From assembly GCA_002070185.1 (NCBI GenBank), contig MWCT01000009.1, positions 86,735 to 150,734 on the forward strand: a stretch of DNA of 64,000 nt, in the 5' to 3' direction. Shown piece after piece: positions 44,644-56,065 of the stretch. Made by a program: the position numbers and the translations under genes. Numbering within the stretch: the stretch's first letter is position 1; each line of letters opens with the position of its first letter. Below the pieces are notes generated by a model, which was given only the letters and a program-made list of their open reading frames with translations, had not been told where the DNA came from and made no database searches. The stretch comes from a candidate division BRC1 bacterium ADurb.Bin183. GTDB taxonomy: Bacteria; Sumerlaeota; Sumerlaeia; MWCT01.

Positions 44644-47088
44644 ATGAACATGAACAAAGGCTGCCCAAAACGCGTGAAGCAAATCAAAATCAAAATCGCC
44701 CTCCTTTATCTCTGCCTGATAGGCGTGTGCGGCGCTTTTTTGGCGGAGAAATATCATGAAAGGTTTCAATCCCTGCGGCTCAAAAAGGATTTAAACGCCT
44801 GCGCCGATGCTTTTTTTAACATTCAAAAAAAGGCGGGGAGCATCCTAAAAAATTCCGCCGACGGCGCAAATTTCAGAAAGGACGGCTATCGCTTTTCAAA
44901 ACAGATCCCCGACGAATGCAAGGAATTTTTTGATGACTTCAGCGCCGTTCAAACGGAAGAACCTCCATCAAGTCCGACCGTCCGGCTTTGTCTGGAAAGC
45001 GGCAAGCCCTTCCTCATATATTCATACACGGGCGGCGGCGATGGCATAGCCTTCAATATTCAAGGGACGCTCTCATGCGAAAACCTAAAAGAAAAAATCT
45101 CATCGGCTGTATCCCTGAAGGAATCTCTGGACATCGTCTGTTTGAAAAAAAGGGCGGACACCAGATATTTTGACACCATTGACACCACCCTGAAGGACCG
45201 CTTTGAGAAACCGATAGTAGATAATCTCCATGCCGTAAATTCGTTAAAGGCGCTTTTAACGCGCGAGTGCAATACCTTTTACCGCCACCTCTTTGAACGT
45301 TTTTGTTATGTGATGAACCTGCCGCTTGCCGATGACGCAAACGGCGGACTGCTCCAGATTATGCTCTCCTATGATTCGAGCCGCATTGGCGGCGTCGCGC
45401 GCATCGCCGATGTTATCGTATATATCCTCCTTGCCCTTGCCGCGATTCTGCTGATTAATCTCGCGCTGACGTGGAAGGAATTCGGCATGAAATTGGCTCG
45501 GCGGTTTGTGATTATCTTCATCGCCGCAACCATTGTCCCAATATTAGTTGTCCGATTTGCACGCATCGCCCGCACCGACCGCGGCGCGGAACTCATCGGC
45601 AACGTGACGGAGGTCAACATCCGTCTTGGGATGATGCTCAATGAATATCTGGCGGCGCTGGAGGAACTGGCGCAAGGTGGCAATCCATCTGATGAGATTG
45701 CCGCTTTTCGTGATAAAATTTATAAATCTCGCCGGCAGAAATCAGATATGGATTCCGGGCAGAAGTCAGACAACTCCGCCATTTATTTAAGAGAAGGCGC
45801 CCTTTTTATGGAAAGCCGCAAAGACGAAAGAGGCAGGGAGCAAATCGTAATCGGGATGCCGTTGGATGCGGAGCTCGCCTTTCAGATGCGGCGTCACAAA
45901 ACCGCTGATTTTGCCGTTCTCATCGGCGAAAAGGAATATATCAACACCTCAAAGGATGCGGATATCCCCTTTGCCCTTGATGCGGAAGAAGCGGCGAGCG
46001 CGCGGGATTTGGAAAGTTTTGTCATCTATCGCAAATCAAAACGCGGACTTCCCTATTCTATCTGCTATTCGCGGCTGTATGGATACGTCGGAGATGAAAT
46101 CGGCGGCAAAAAACCCATCGGATGGCTTGCCTGCGCCCTCAACCGCGCCGCCTATCTTTATTACAACAAACTGGAAGATAACGATGTTGTGGTGAGCGTT
46201 ATCTTGCTGATTATGATCGCCTTTACGGCGGGGTGGTTTTTGGCGCGGGATATGATAGGTCCGCTTTCGGAGATGATAAAAGCGGCGGGCGCCGTGGAAT
46301 CGGGAAATTTTAATGTGACTATGGATGTGCGCGCAAAAGATGAGTTCGTTGACCTTGTCAATTCGTTCAACCGCATGACGCGCGGGTTGCGCGAGCGCGA
46401 ACTTCTGCGAGATGCCTTCCGCATGTATGTCAATCCGCAGCTGGCTGAGGAGATTATTCGGCTGGGGCGCGTGGACGCTATGGCGAAGGGCGAAAAATGC
46501 ATGGCTACCGTTCTTTTTGCGGATATTCGCAATTTTACCCCTTTTGCCGAGGGGCACTCACCGGCGGAAGTGGTTCAGTTGTTAAACACATACTTTGCGG
46601 CAATCGTGGATATTATCGCCAAATACGAGGGGCGTTTGGATAAATTTATCGGCGATTGCGCGATGGCGGTTTTTGGGGATATTGTGAAACATGAGGACGA
46701 TGCCCTGCGGGCAATCTGCGCCGCTATTGAAATCCGCGAAGCTGTGGCAAAAATAAACGCCGAGCGGGAGGGTGCGGGTCTGCCGGGCGTTCGTTTTGGC
46801 ATCGGCATCAATACAGGCGAGATGATAGCCGGAAACATCGGGTCAACCCTTCGCTCGGATTTATCCGTTATTGGGGATGCTGTCAATCTTGCCTCGCGTC
46901 TGGAAGGATTTGCGGGCGCGGATGAGATTATCATCTCGCAGGCGACCTATGAAAAAGTCGAGGCGCATGTCATCGTGGAAAACCCAAGCCAGATATTCGT
47001 CAAAGGAAAAAGCGACCCGCAAACGGCATACAACCTTGCGGGGCTTAAATCCGATAGCCCTTTGCAAAAAGGCGCGGCAAACGCTTGA
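44644..47088 (+). CDS. membrane-bound class III adenylate cyclase with extracytoplasmic sensor and HAMP
   Basis: The frame opens earlier but inside the terminator, so ATG 44644 (or 44650) is taken, giving 814 residues; the ribosome site is weak. TM1 (~15-35) is followed by a ~190-residue extracytoplasmic part, two TM helices (~245-270, ~285-305), a second sensor region, TM4 (~515-535) and a HAMP (~535-590). The cyclase domain has the metal Asp in LFADIRNFTPF (~622) and in LDKFIGDCAMAVFG, where the Lys favours adenine, and NLASRLE supplies the transition-state Asn/Arg. All catalytic residues seem present. It makes cAMP in response to an unknown external signal. Confidence 0.88.
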   Translation: MNMNKGCPKRVKQIKIKIALLYLCLIGVCGAFLAEKYHERFQSLRLKKDLNACADAFFNIQKKAGSILKNSADGANFRKDGYRFSKQIPDECKEFFDDFSAVQTEEPPSSPTVRLCLESGKPFLIYSYTGGGDGIAFNIQGTLSCENLKEKISSAVSLKESLDIVCLKKRADTRYFDTIDTTLKDRFEKPIVDNLHAVNSLKALLTRECNTFYRHLFERFCYVMNLPLADDANGGLLQIMLSYDSSRIGGVARIADVIVYILLALAAILLINLALTWKEFGMKLARRFVIIFIAATIVPILVVRFARIARTDRGAELIGNVTEVNIRLGMMLNEYLAALEELAQGGNPSDEIAAFRDKIYKSRRQKSDMDSGQKSDNSAIYLREGALFMESRKDERGREQIVIGMPLDAELAFQMRRHKTADFAVLIGEKEYINTSKDADIPFALDAEEAASARDLESFVIYRKSKRGLPYSICYSRLYGYVGDEIGGKKPIGWLACALNRAAYLYYNKLEDNDVVVSVILLIMIAFTAGWFLARDMIGPLSEMIKAAGAVESGNFNVTMDVRAKDEFVDLVNSFNRMTRGLRERELLRDAFRMYVNPQLAEEIIRLGRVDAMAKGEKCMATVLFADIRNFTPFAEGHSPAEVVQLLNTYFAAIVDIIAKYEGRLDKFIGDCAMAVFGDIVKHEDDALRAICAAIEIREAVAKINAEREGAGLPGVRFGIGINTGEMIAGNIGSTLRSDLSVIGDAVNLASRLEGFAGADEIIISQATYEKVEAHVIVENPSQIFVKGKSDPQTAYNLAGLKSDSPLQKGAANA

Positions 47089-47171
47089 GAGATCTGGCGG
47101 TTTTTTATTGACCCAAACGAGGCTCAAGGCATTAATCCCATATTAATCGTTTTTGGATAAGAGGTAAAGCA

Positions 47172-47957
47172 ATGTTTCAGATTATTGTGACAGGAGCGTG
47201 CGGACGCATGGGGCGCGCCATTCTTTCGTGCGCGGCGCAGGAAAAGGATTTTGAAATCATCGGGGCGTTAGAGGCGCCGGGACATCCCGAATTGGGCAAA
47301 CCCGCAACCGCTGCTCCTTCTATATTTATAACGGATAATCTTTCCGCGCTCAAAGGACGAAAAGGAATCCTGATTGATTTTTCTTCCCCTTTTGCAACGA
47401 TGCAGATTCTCCCGCAGGCTCGGGAAGCGGGGATGCCCTGCGTTATTGGGACGACCGGTCTTGCTCAGGAGCAGGCTGCAAAATTGAAAGATGCGGCGCG
47501 CGATATTCCCATCGTCTTCTCATCTAATATGAGCGTCGGTGTGAATCTGCTTTTCAAACTTGTGGAGGAAGCGGCGCGTACGCTGGGCTCCGCATATGAC
47601 GTGGAGATTTTTGAGATGCATCACCGTTTCAAAAAGGACGCCCCGAGCGGTACGGCAAAGTCGCTGGTTGAGGCGGCGGCAAAAGGGATGGGGCTGGATC
47701 CCTCCCGCGACGTTGTTCATGGACGCAATGGAATCGCCGGCGAACGCCCCATCGGACAGATAGGCGTTCACGCCCTCCGCGGCGGCGATGTTATCGGCGA
47801 GCATAATGTGATTTTTGCCTCCATCGGCGAGCGCATTGAGATGGGGCACCGCTGCCATAGCCGCGAGACCTTTGCCCGCGGGGCATTGCGCGCCGCGAGG
47901 TTTGTTTATGAACGCGCCCCCGGACTCTATACCATGCGCGATGTGTTGGGTTTGTAA
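47172..47957 (+). CDS. dapB: 4-hydroxy-tetrahydrodipicolinate reductase
   Basis: The 261-residue product has the NAD(P) site VTGACGRMGRAIL at 5-17, the catalytic His pair and Lys in EMHHRFKKDAPSGTA (~149-163), and HALRGGDVIGEH. It reduces HTPA in lysine/meso-diaminopimelate synthesis, consistent with a DAP peptidoglycan. The next genes follow within 25-30 bp, suggesting one transcript. Confidence 0.95.
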   Translation: MFQIIVTGACGRMGRAILSCAAQEKDFEIIGALEAPGHPELGKPATAAPSIFITDNLSALKGRKGILIDFSSPFATMQILPQAREAGMPCVIGTTGLAQEQAAKLKDAARDIPIVFSSNMSVGVNLLFKLVEEAARTLGSAYDVEIFEMHHRFKKDAPSGTAKSLVEAAAKGMGLDPSRDVVHGRNGIAGERPIGQIGVHALRGGDVIGEHNVIFASIGERIEMGHRCHSRETFARGALRAARFVYERAPGLYTMRDVLGL

Positions 47958-47980
47958 TAATTTTTTTTTGGAGGTTATTT

Positions 47981-48295
47981 ATGTCAGAAGAGGAAAAAAA
48001 AGAAGAGTGTCCCAGCTGCGAGGATACCCAAAAAACTTCCGCTCTGCCGCAGGCATCCATCATATATCTTGTGGAGTCTTTCTTTTATCAAACCATGATA
48101 TCGCTCGGAAAACAGATGAACCCAATCAGCAAAAAGTTCGAGCGCGATCTCGAAATCGCCAAGTTTCATATTGGAATTATTGAAATGCTTCAGGAAAAAA
48201 CAAAAGGGAATCTGACACCAGAAGAGGCGGAGCATATTAATGAAATTCTTCACACGCTCCGTCTTGCCTATTTAGACGAAATGAAACGCACTTAG
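47981..48295 (+). CDS. DUF1844 protein
   Basis: The 104-residue acidic protein follows TTGGAGG. The helical core (YLVESFFYQTMISLGK, DLEIAKFHIGIIEMLQEKT, EEAEHINEILHTLRLAYLDE) is DUF1844, a small helical family common in Deltaproteobacteria, Acidobacteria and Planctomycetes. Function unknown. Confidence 0.88.
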   Translation: MSEEEKKEECPSCEDTQKTSALPQASIIYLVESFFYQTMISLGKQMNPISKKFERDLEIAKFHIGIIEMLQEKTKGNLTPEEAEHINEILHTLRLAYLDEMKRT

Positions 48296-48316
48296 CTTTT
48301 TAAGGAGAAATGAGCG

Positions 48317-48472
48317 ATGAGAAAAAAATGGATTCTTTGGACGGCATGCGCGCTATTTGGCGCATTCGTTCTGGTTTCATGCGGGAAAAAGGAAGAGGAA
48401 TCGAGGGCGCAGCCCGTCCCGACCGCGCCGGATATTCAAACGCCGGCAAAAACTCCGGAACCGGGCGTATAA
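48317..48472 (+). CDS. small lipoprotein
   Basis: 51 residues from ATG 48317 (AAGGAG nine bases before). The N-terminus MRKKWILWTACALFG ends in LVSCGKK, a lipobox with Cys at 23. The mature part is a short Lys/Glu then Pro/Thr-rich tail. ATG 48310 opens another frame, but it is only two bases from the ribosome site and codes nothing recognisable. It may be a small envelope lipoprotein; unknown family. Confidence 0.7.
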   Translation: MRKKWILWTACALFGAFVLVSCGKKEEESRAQPVPTAPDIQTPAKTPEPGV

Positions 48473-48487
48473 TTTGAGGAGAGGGAC

Positions 48488-48950
48488 GTGAAGAAGGAAT
48501 GCATTATGACAGGGCTCATGGCAGCCCTGCTCTAGGCAAACCTTGCTCCGGCGTTAGACCTATCATCATCGCCGCAGGCAGTGCGCGAGGCGCTCGGCGA
48601 ACCAAAGAAAATCGGCTTTGCCGATGCCGCGGGTTTTGAAACGCGGAACCTATAAGATCGAGTTTCGGGAGGGGTTAAAAGACGGCTATCACGTCATCAA
48701 CCCACAGGGAAACCTTATAACCCTTGACGCCCTTTCAAAGATTCACCCCAACAAAAAAGTTAAAGAAATGACCCAGCGGGATCTTCTCGCGCAGGCAAAT
48801 TTTTCAGTGGATGAGAAAGGCGTTATCCGAACGGGCGAGCCTTCGGGCAAAAGGGAATCGGCGTGGGACAAAATCAACGAATGTTTTCGCAAACGGAACA
48901 TCGGTGTCAAAGCGGAAGGCATTATGGATGCCGTCGGCAAAAAGAAATGA
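48488..48950 (+). pseudogene. broken secreted-protein gene (nonsense codon plus frameshift)
   Basis: GTG 48488 has a GGAG site and opens a signal peptide (KKECIMTGLMAALL) that is cut by TAG at 48533-48535. The same frame continues (ANLAPALDLSSSPQAVREAL) to a stop near 48650, while the coherent C-terminal part (RGTYKIEFREGLKDGYHVIN onward, ~100 residues) lies in the +1 frame, shifted around 48630-48650. The two parts read as one protein once joined. The 48618-48950 piece could still be translated from TTG 48618. Sequencing error is the alternative. The product is unrecognised. Confidence 0.6.
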
Positions 48951-48970
48951 GATAAGGGCGCAGAAGTTTA

Positions 48971-49378
48971 TTATTCCCCGCCCAGCCATTTTTCAAGGAT
49001 GTGTCCAGAGCGTGCGATTTTTCCATCGCGCGTTATTATAGCGTGTTTTGTCACGCCCTCGGCAAGCAACTCCCCTGTCCGGTCGCGGACGATTTCATAA
49101 TGAAAAGAGATACTCGCGCCGGATAACTCGGCGACTTTTGTGCGTATGCGAATCAGGTCGTCATAGCGCGCGGATTTTTTATACTGGCATTCTGCGCGAA
49201 CGACCGGCAGGACATATCCCAAATCCTCGAAATCTTTGTAAGCATGACCCGTCTGGCGCAGGAGCTCCGTGCGCCCGATTTCGAACCAGACAAAATAGTT
49301 GGCATAATAGACAAATCCCATTTGGTCGGTGTCGCGATAGGTTACGCGCACGACGTGTTCGTTTGAAAAATTAGACAA
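48971..49378 (-). CDS. YbgC/4HBT-family acyl-CoA thioesterase
   Basis: The 135-residue hotdog-fold product appears to start at TTG 49378 behind GGAGAG. YRDTDQMGFVYYANYFVWFEIGR shape at ~14-36 carries the catalytic Asp of the DxDxxGxV motif. The C-terminus RSGHILEKWLGG is family-like. It lies 36 bp downstream of gyrB without a terminator between, so it is probably co-transcribed. Confidence 0.88.
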   Translation of the reverse strand: MSNFSNEHVVRVTYRDTDQMGFVYYANYFVWFEIGRTELLRQTGHAYKDFEDLGYVLPVVRAECQYKKSARYDDLIRIRTKVAELSGASISFHYEIVRDRTGELLAEGVTKHAIITRDGKIARSGHILEKWLGGE

Positions 49379-49414
49379 AACTCTCCAATCTCCGCTTCTA
49401 TATGTCTTATAGTT

Positions 49415-52246
<2,832 letters not shown>

Positions 52247-53029
52247 TTAGATGTGATTAATCTGGTTAAATTTTGAAAAATATTGATCTATTTCTTGCCT
52301 TAATTCTATTCCTGCTTTCTCAAAACAATCCAGCAATTCTGTATAAGCGCCATCACCTCCCAGAAAATTCCAAAATTCATCTGCAACTTTTAATTCTTCA
52401 TCCAAATCCAGCATACCTTTCAGCGTCCATCTTTCATAAGGTTTTGGCTCATAAGGGTTATATGGAATCGCAATGTAAGAGTGAACAGTTGCATTAGGTT
52501 GATTAGACATATAAATTGCAACCCACTCCAACAACGTTCTTTTAAAATCCTTGAAATTACTTACATTGGGCTTGGCTGTTTTAAGATCAAACAAATGAAT
52601 TGAACCATCCAAACCTTGAACAAACAAGTCCACTTTAACAGTTTTCAATATGTTCGTTTTTCCTTCATCACAAACACTTCTTATCCTTGCGATTTCCTCA
52701 GTTTTATTCGGGGCTTTTCCGGTTGAGAGTTCGTTGATAATATGTTGTATTTCACTTTGTGCTTTTTCACTTATTGCATTACCAACTGCAAATTGTTTTT
52801 GAGCAACGGGAAATTTCAATTTTGCCATCGTTTCAGCAACTGGTTCAAAAATAGATGTTCCAAAAGTGGTATTTAAGGAATGTATAAAAGAAAATAATGC
52901 CATTCTATCACCGCCAAGAAGGCGAAAATGAAAAGGCATATTGTTAGATTCGGGTTTATAATTTTTGAACTTTTTTCTAAGGCAAGTTATAATAACATCA
53001 ATTATTTCTTTTTTTTGAGTATCATCCAT
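52247..53029 (-). CDS. type II restriction endonuclease, TdeIII-like
   Basis: The 260-residue product has a PD-(D/E)XK-type core: VDLFV with Asp134 and HLFDLKTAKPN with Asp148-x-Lys150. The overall pattern (KLKFPVAQKQFAVGN, VHSYIAIPYNPYEPKPYERW) is like the TdeIII family, whose type member cuts GGNCC; that specificity is family knowledge and unproven here. It is the last gene of a compact minus-strand operon with a small ORF and a methyltransferase. Its base composition is much more AT-rich than that of the neighbours, indicating transfer. Confidence 0.8.
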   Translation of the reverse strand: MDDTQKKEIIDVIITCLRKKFKNYKPESNNMPFHFRLLGGDRMALFSFIHSLNTTFGTSIFEPVAETMAKLKFPVAQKQFAVGNAISEKAQSEIQHIINELSTGKAPNKTEEIARIRSVCDEGKTNILKTVKVDLFVQGLDGSIHLFDLKTAKPNVSNFKDFKRTLLEWVAIYMSNQPNATVHSYIAIPYNPYEPKPYERWTLKGMLDLDEELKVADEFWNFLGGDGAYTELLDCFEKAGIELRQEIDQYFSKFNQINHI

Positions 53030-53219
53030 TACTCAACCCCATGTTTTTTAATTCAGATAAGGCAAATTCAATAGCTCCTCGCCAATCTATTGTATCGCCG
53101 ATTATATCTTCTATTAATCTGATATTTTTTTCGTTTAATTTTAATTTAATATTATTTTCATCCATAACATTCATAATATCCTCAACCGATAATGAATATA
53201 TTATTCTTTCTTTATTCAT
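53022..53219 (-). CDS. small acidic protein inside the restriction-modification operon
   Basis: 65 residues, overlapping the methyltransferase by 8 bp at its start and the endonuclease by 8 bp at its end, so translation is coupled on both sides. Helical, with DIMNVMDENNIKLKLNE and a DTIDWRGAIEFALSELK end. Not a recognisable controller (no helix-turn-helix that I can defend). The tight coupling suggests a cofactor or specificity helper of the system. Confidence 0.65.
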   Translation of the reverse strand: MNKERIIYSLSVEDIMNVMDENNIKLKLNEKNIRLIEDIIGDTIDWRGAIEFALSELKNMGLSNG

Positions 53220-54822
53220 TTTGATTTTCCTTTAAATGAAATATCGTTTCTGCGTATGAAGACCTGTCTTTTTCAACCCGGCAAAGGACAGGCCGCTCGA
53301 AGCGGTTCACAATTCTCATGTTGCACAACTCGGCTATCCGTGGATATAAATTAAACTTATCATTTGCGACCAAGAAAATATTGTAATCTTGAACAAGATA
53401 CTTTTTGCAATTTTTTAAAACTTTTGAGATGTCATTAATATATGATTCCCGAGCATCTTTCCCCTGCCCTTTTTTTAGAGGGCCGATTTCAAAATTATCA
53501 TAACGGTCAAAACCAAAAATTTCATATGCATACGCATGTTGTTCATGATAATCTATAAGCCCAACATAAGGCGGACTTGAGAAAATTCCTGATATTTTTT
53601 GCGATATTAAATTATTATAAAATGATGCGTTTCGCTTTTTGGTTTCTTCAAATATATTTATATTTCGACTGTCACCAATTATGCAGAATTGAATAGTATC
53701 CGTTCTTAATTTATCAAAAATTTTTAAACGGTTGAGAGTATCTTGCGTATAGGTTTCCCACCATTTCATTATTGAGAAAATGGGCTTGCAAATTTTGCCG
53801 TGTTTTTTGCAATAATATGTAGTGGTTACAGGTTCTTTTAATGTAGCTAAATCAGCATGCGTTGTCGCCCTGCAAGAGCGAACTGTCCTGCTGAGAATAA
53901 TAGCTAAGACTTTTTTTACATCTGCATCGTCAATTTTTTTTATTTCATTAAAAATGAAATCAACCTCATTGCGAACCGGATATAATAGCCATTTTTCCAA
54001 AAAATTAATATTTTTGTCTTGAAGAATTTTTATGCGGTATTTTTCAACCAGTAATTGGTATGTTTTTAAGAATTCTAATTCTTTTTTCTTTGAATATTCA
54101 TATTCTTCAATAACCCCTTGATTGACTTTCCTTTTATATTCTGGCGAAGGAAAATTGGTTGAATTGAATTTTGACAGTTCTTCCAATAAACATTCATCAA
54201 ATTCTTTGTAATTATTGGAGTCACAAAATTTTAATAGGTTTTGTGTAATATTATTTATTGATTCAGATATTTTCGCAAAAGAATGTTTTTCTATCTTAAC
54301 ATTGCTTATCAGTGTGTTGAATGGAGAAATGTCAATTCCAATGGCATGCAAACCCAATTCATTGCATTGAACAAGAGTAGTTCCACTTCCACAAAATGGG
54401 TCTAATACTATTTCGCCTTTTTTAAAGTAGGCTTCTTTCTTAAATTCGTCGCTATGTGAATCTAAAAAATATTCAACTAATTGAGGAATAAATTTCCCTT
54501 TATATGGATGAAGCCGATGAACATGCTTGGTTCTTTCTGCTTCTGTATATTCGATAAATGATAAATGCCAATTCAAAGCTCTTTTCGATAATATCTTTTT
54601 TTCTTTTTCTTTGTTTTGAATATCATAATAATTTTTTAATTCATTCATATCTACCAAGAGATTTCCATTTTCGCCAATTTTTGAAATTCGTCCATATTGG
54701 ATTAGATATGAAATGTTAGATGTCGTGACTTTTCGATTTAAATACTGTGATGCCCATTTGCTGGCTTCTCGTAAATCCATAAAAAATTCTTGGTTATGTT
54801 TAAGCAATGTCAACTGTGTCAT
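53212..54822 (-). CDS. site-specific DNA methyltransferase (N4-cytosine/N6-adenine type)
   Basis: The 536-residue product follows GAGGAT. An N-terminal MerR/excisionase-like helix-turn-helix (~15-65) precedes SAM motif I LDPFCGSGTT (140-149) and catalytic motif IV SSPPYVG (415-421). The S-P-P-Y form is typical of N4-cytosine methyltransferases, which fits a GGNCC-type partner enzyme. Motifs I and IV are separated by an unusually long ~270-residue region. It protects host DNA from the endonuclease two genes downstream. Very AT-rich. Confidence 0.85.
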   Translation of the reverse strand: MTQLTLLKHNQEFFMDLREASKWASQYLNRKVTTSNISYLIQYGRISKIGENGNLLVDMNELKNYYDIQNKEKEKKILSKRALNWHLSFIEYTEAERTKHVHRLHPYKGKFIPQLVEYFLDSHSDEFKKEAYFKKGEIVLDPFCGSGTTLVQCNELGLHAIGIDISPFNTLISNVKIEKHSFAKISESINNITQNLLKFCDSNNYKEFDECLLEELSKFNSTNFPSPEYKRKVNQGVIEEYEYSKKKELEFLKTYQLLVEKYRIKILQDKNINFLEKWLLYPVRNEVDFIFNEIKKIDDADVKKVLAIILSRTVRSCRATTHADLATLKEPVTTTYYCKKHGKICKPIFSIMKWWETYTQDTLNRLKIFDKLRTDTIQFCIIGDSRNINIFEETKKRNASFYNNLISQKISGIFSSPPYVGLIDYHEQHAYAYEIFGFDRYDNFEIGPLKKGQGKDARESYINDISKVLKNCKKYLVQDYNIFLVANDKFNLYPRIAELCNMRIVNRFERPVLCRVEKDRSSYAETIFHLKENQNE

Positions 54823-54930
54823 GATTTGCTATCCTCGGATAAACTTTGATTATGTTATAAATATTTGCGAACCTCGACAATGTGTTTTTCAAACTTATAA
54901 AAAAAGCATATGAATTCTTTTACGGTGATT

Positions 54931-54942
54931 TCAAGGAATTCT
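54931..54942 (+). repeat. 12-bp direct repeat, right flank of the restriction-modification island
   Basis: TCAAGGAATTCT. A further GAATTCTTTTAC repeat (54912 and 54936) stands beside it, so local duplication is also possible. Confidence 0.6.
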
Positions 54943-55039
54943 TTTACTTGAACTTTTACTTTTATTATTCCCCTTGACTTTGGCAGGGGGGAGGTTGAGA
55001 GCGTCAAATATTAGTTTGTTGAGATGGAAAGGAGACGCC

Positions 55040-56035
55040 ATGACTGTTTATTATCCGAAAAGAATTATGCTTGCCCATACGCCCACGCCGATTATGAAAC
55101 TGAAAAAACTCAGCGCGGAACTGGGCGCGGAATTATACGTCAAACGCGACGATATAACCGGTCTGGAACTCTCCGGCAACAAGGTGCGCAAATTGGAATT
55201 CTTGATAGCCGAAGCGGTTGATGTCGGCGCTGATACTGTGGTCACCTGCGGCGGCGTGCAGTCCAATCACTGCCGCGCCACCGCCGCTGCTTGCGCGCGC
55301 TTGGGCTTGAAATGCCATCTCATTTTACGCACCGAAACTCCTGCGCCGCCCTACGACGGCAATCTGCTGATGGATTATCTTTTTAACGCCGATTTCACAT
55401 ATATGCCGCGTCCTGAATATAAAAAAAATGAAGAGATTGGATTTGAATCCGTTTTGGAGGGCATCCGCGCCAAAGGCGGAAAACCTTTTTATATTCCTGT
55501 GGGCGGGTCTGTGGCGATGGGATGCTGGGGATACACGCGCGGGTTGGAAGAGGCGCTGATGCAGCTGTCGGAACGCGGCATCCGCAGGGCGCATTTTGTC
55601 TCGGCGCTCGGCTCCGGCGGAACGCACGCCGGTCTGGTGATGGGGCGTTATTTGCTGGAGCGTCCGGATGTTTCCATTACCGGTTTCAACGTTTGCGATG
55701 ATCCCGAATATTTTTATCAAAAAACTGATCGCTTGATAGAGGAGTTTTCTGAAAAGTTCAAAGTGGAGATTCATGCTTCCCGCGATTCGCACAGCATTAT
55801 TGACGGTTATGTCGGTCCGGGCTATGCCCTGCCGTATCCGGAACTGATAGAAACCATCAAGATGGCGGCGCGGGTAGAAGCGCTCATCTTAGATCCGGTT
55901 TATACCGGCAAGGCGTTTCACGGGATGATTACGGAATTGCAAAAAGGGCGTTTCCCCAAAGAGGACCCGATTGTGTTCATTCACACCGGCGGCGCCTTTG
56001 GGCTTTTCCCCCAGAAAGCCGAATTTGTATTTTAA
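55040..56035 (+). CDS. D-cysteine desulfhydrase / ACC-deaminase family PLP enzyme
   Basis: ATG 55040 has AAAGGAG nine bases before; the frame extends upstream without a site. 331 residues. The PLP Lys lies in ELSGNKVRKLEFL (~48-60), with CGGVQSNHCRATAA and ALGSGGTHAGL as in DcyD and ACC deaminase. It would release sulfide, ammonia and pyruvate from D-cysteine or act on a related amino acid; which one cannot be told by eye. Confidence 0.88.
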   Translation: MTVYYPKRIMLAHTPTPIMKLKKLSAELGAELYVKRDDITGLELSGNKVRKLEFLIAEAVDVGADTVVTCGGVQSNHCRATAAACARLGLKCHLILRTETPAPPYDGNLLMDYLFNADFTYMPRPEYKKNEEIGFESVLEGIRAKGGKPFYIPVGGSVAMGCWGYTRGLEEALMQLSERGIRRAHFVSALGSGGTHAGLVMGRYLLERPDVSITGFNVCDDPEYFYQKTDRLIEEFSEKFKVEIHASRDSHSIIDGYVGPGYALPYPELIETIKMAARVEALILDPVYTGKAFHGMITELQKGRFPKEDPIVFIHTGGAFGLFPQKAEFVF

Positions 56036-56065
56036 TTTTCAACAGCTCATTATCAATCTTCAATT

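Noticed and set aside
48310..48476. Alternative frame MSDEKKMDSLDG from ATG 48310
   Set aside because: Two bases from the ribosome site and no recognisable content; the overlapping frame has a clear lipobox.
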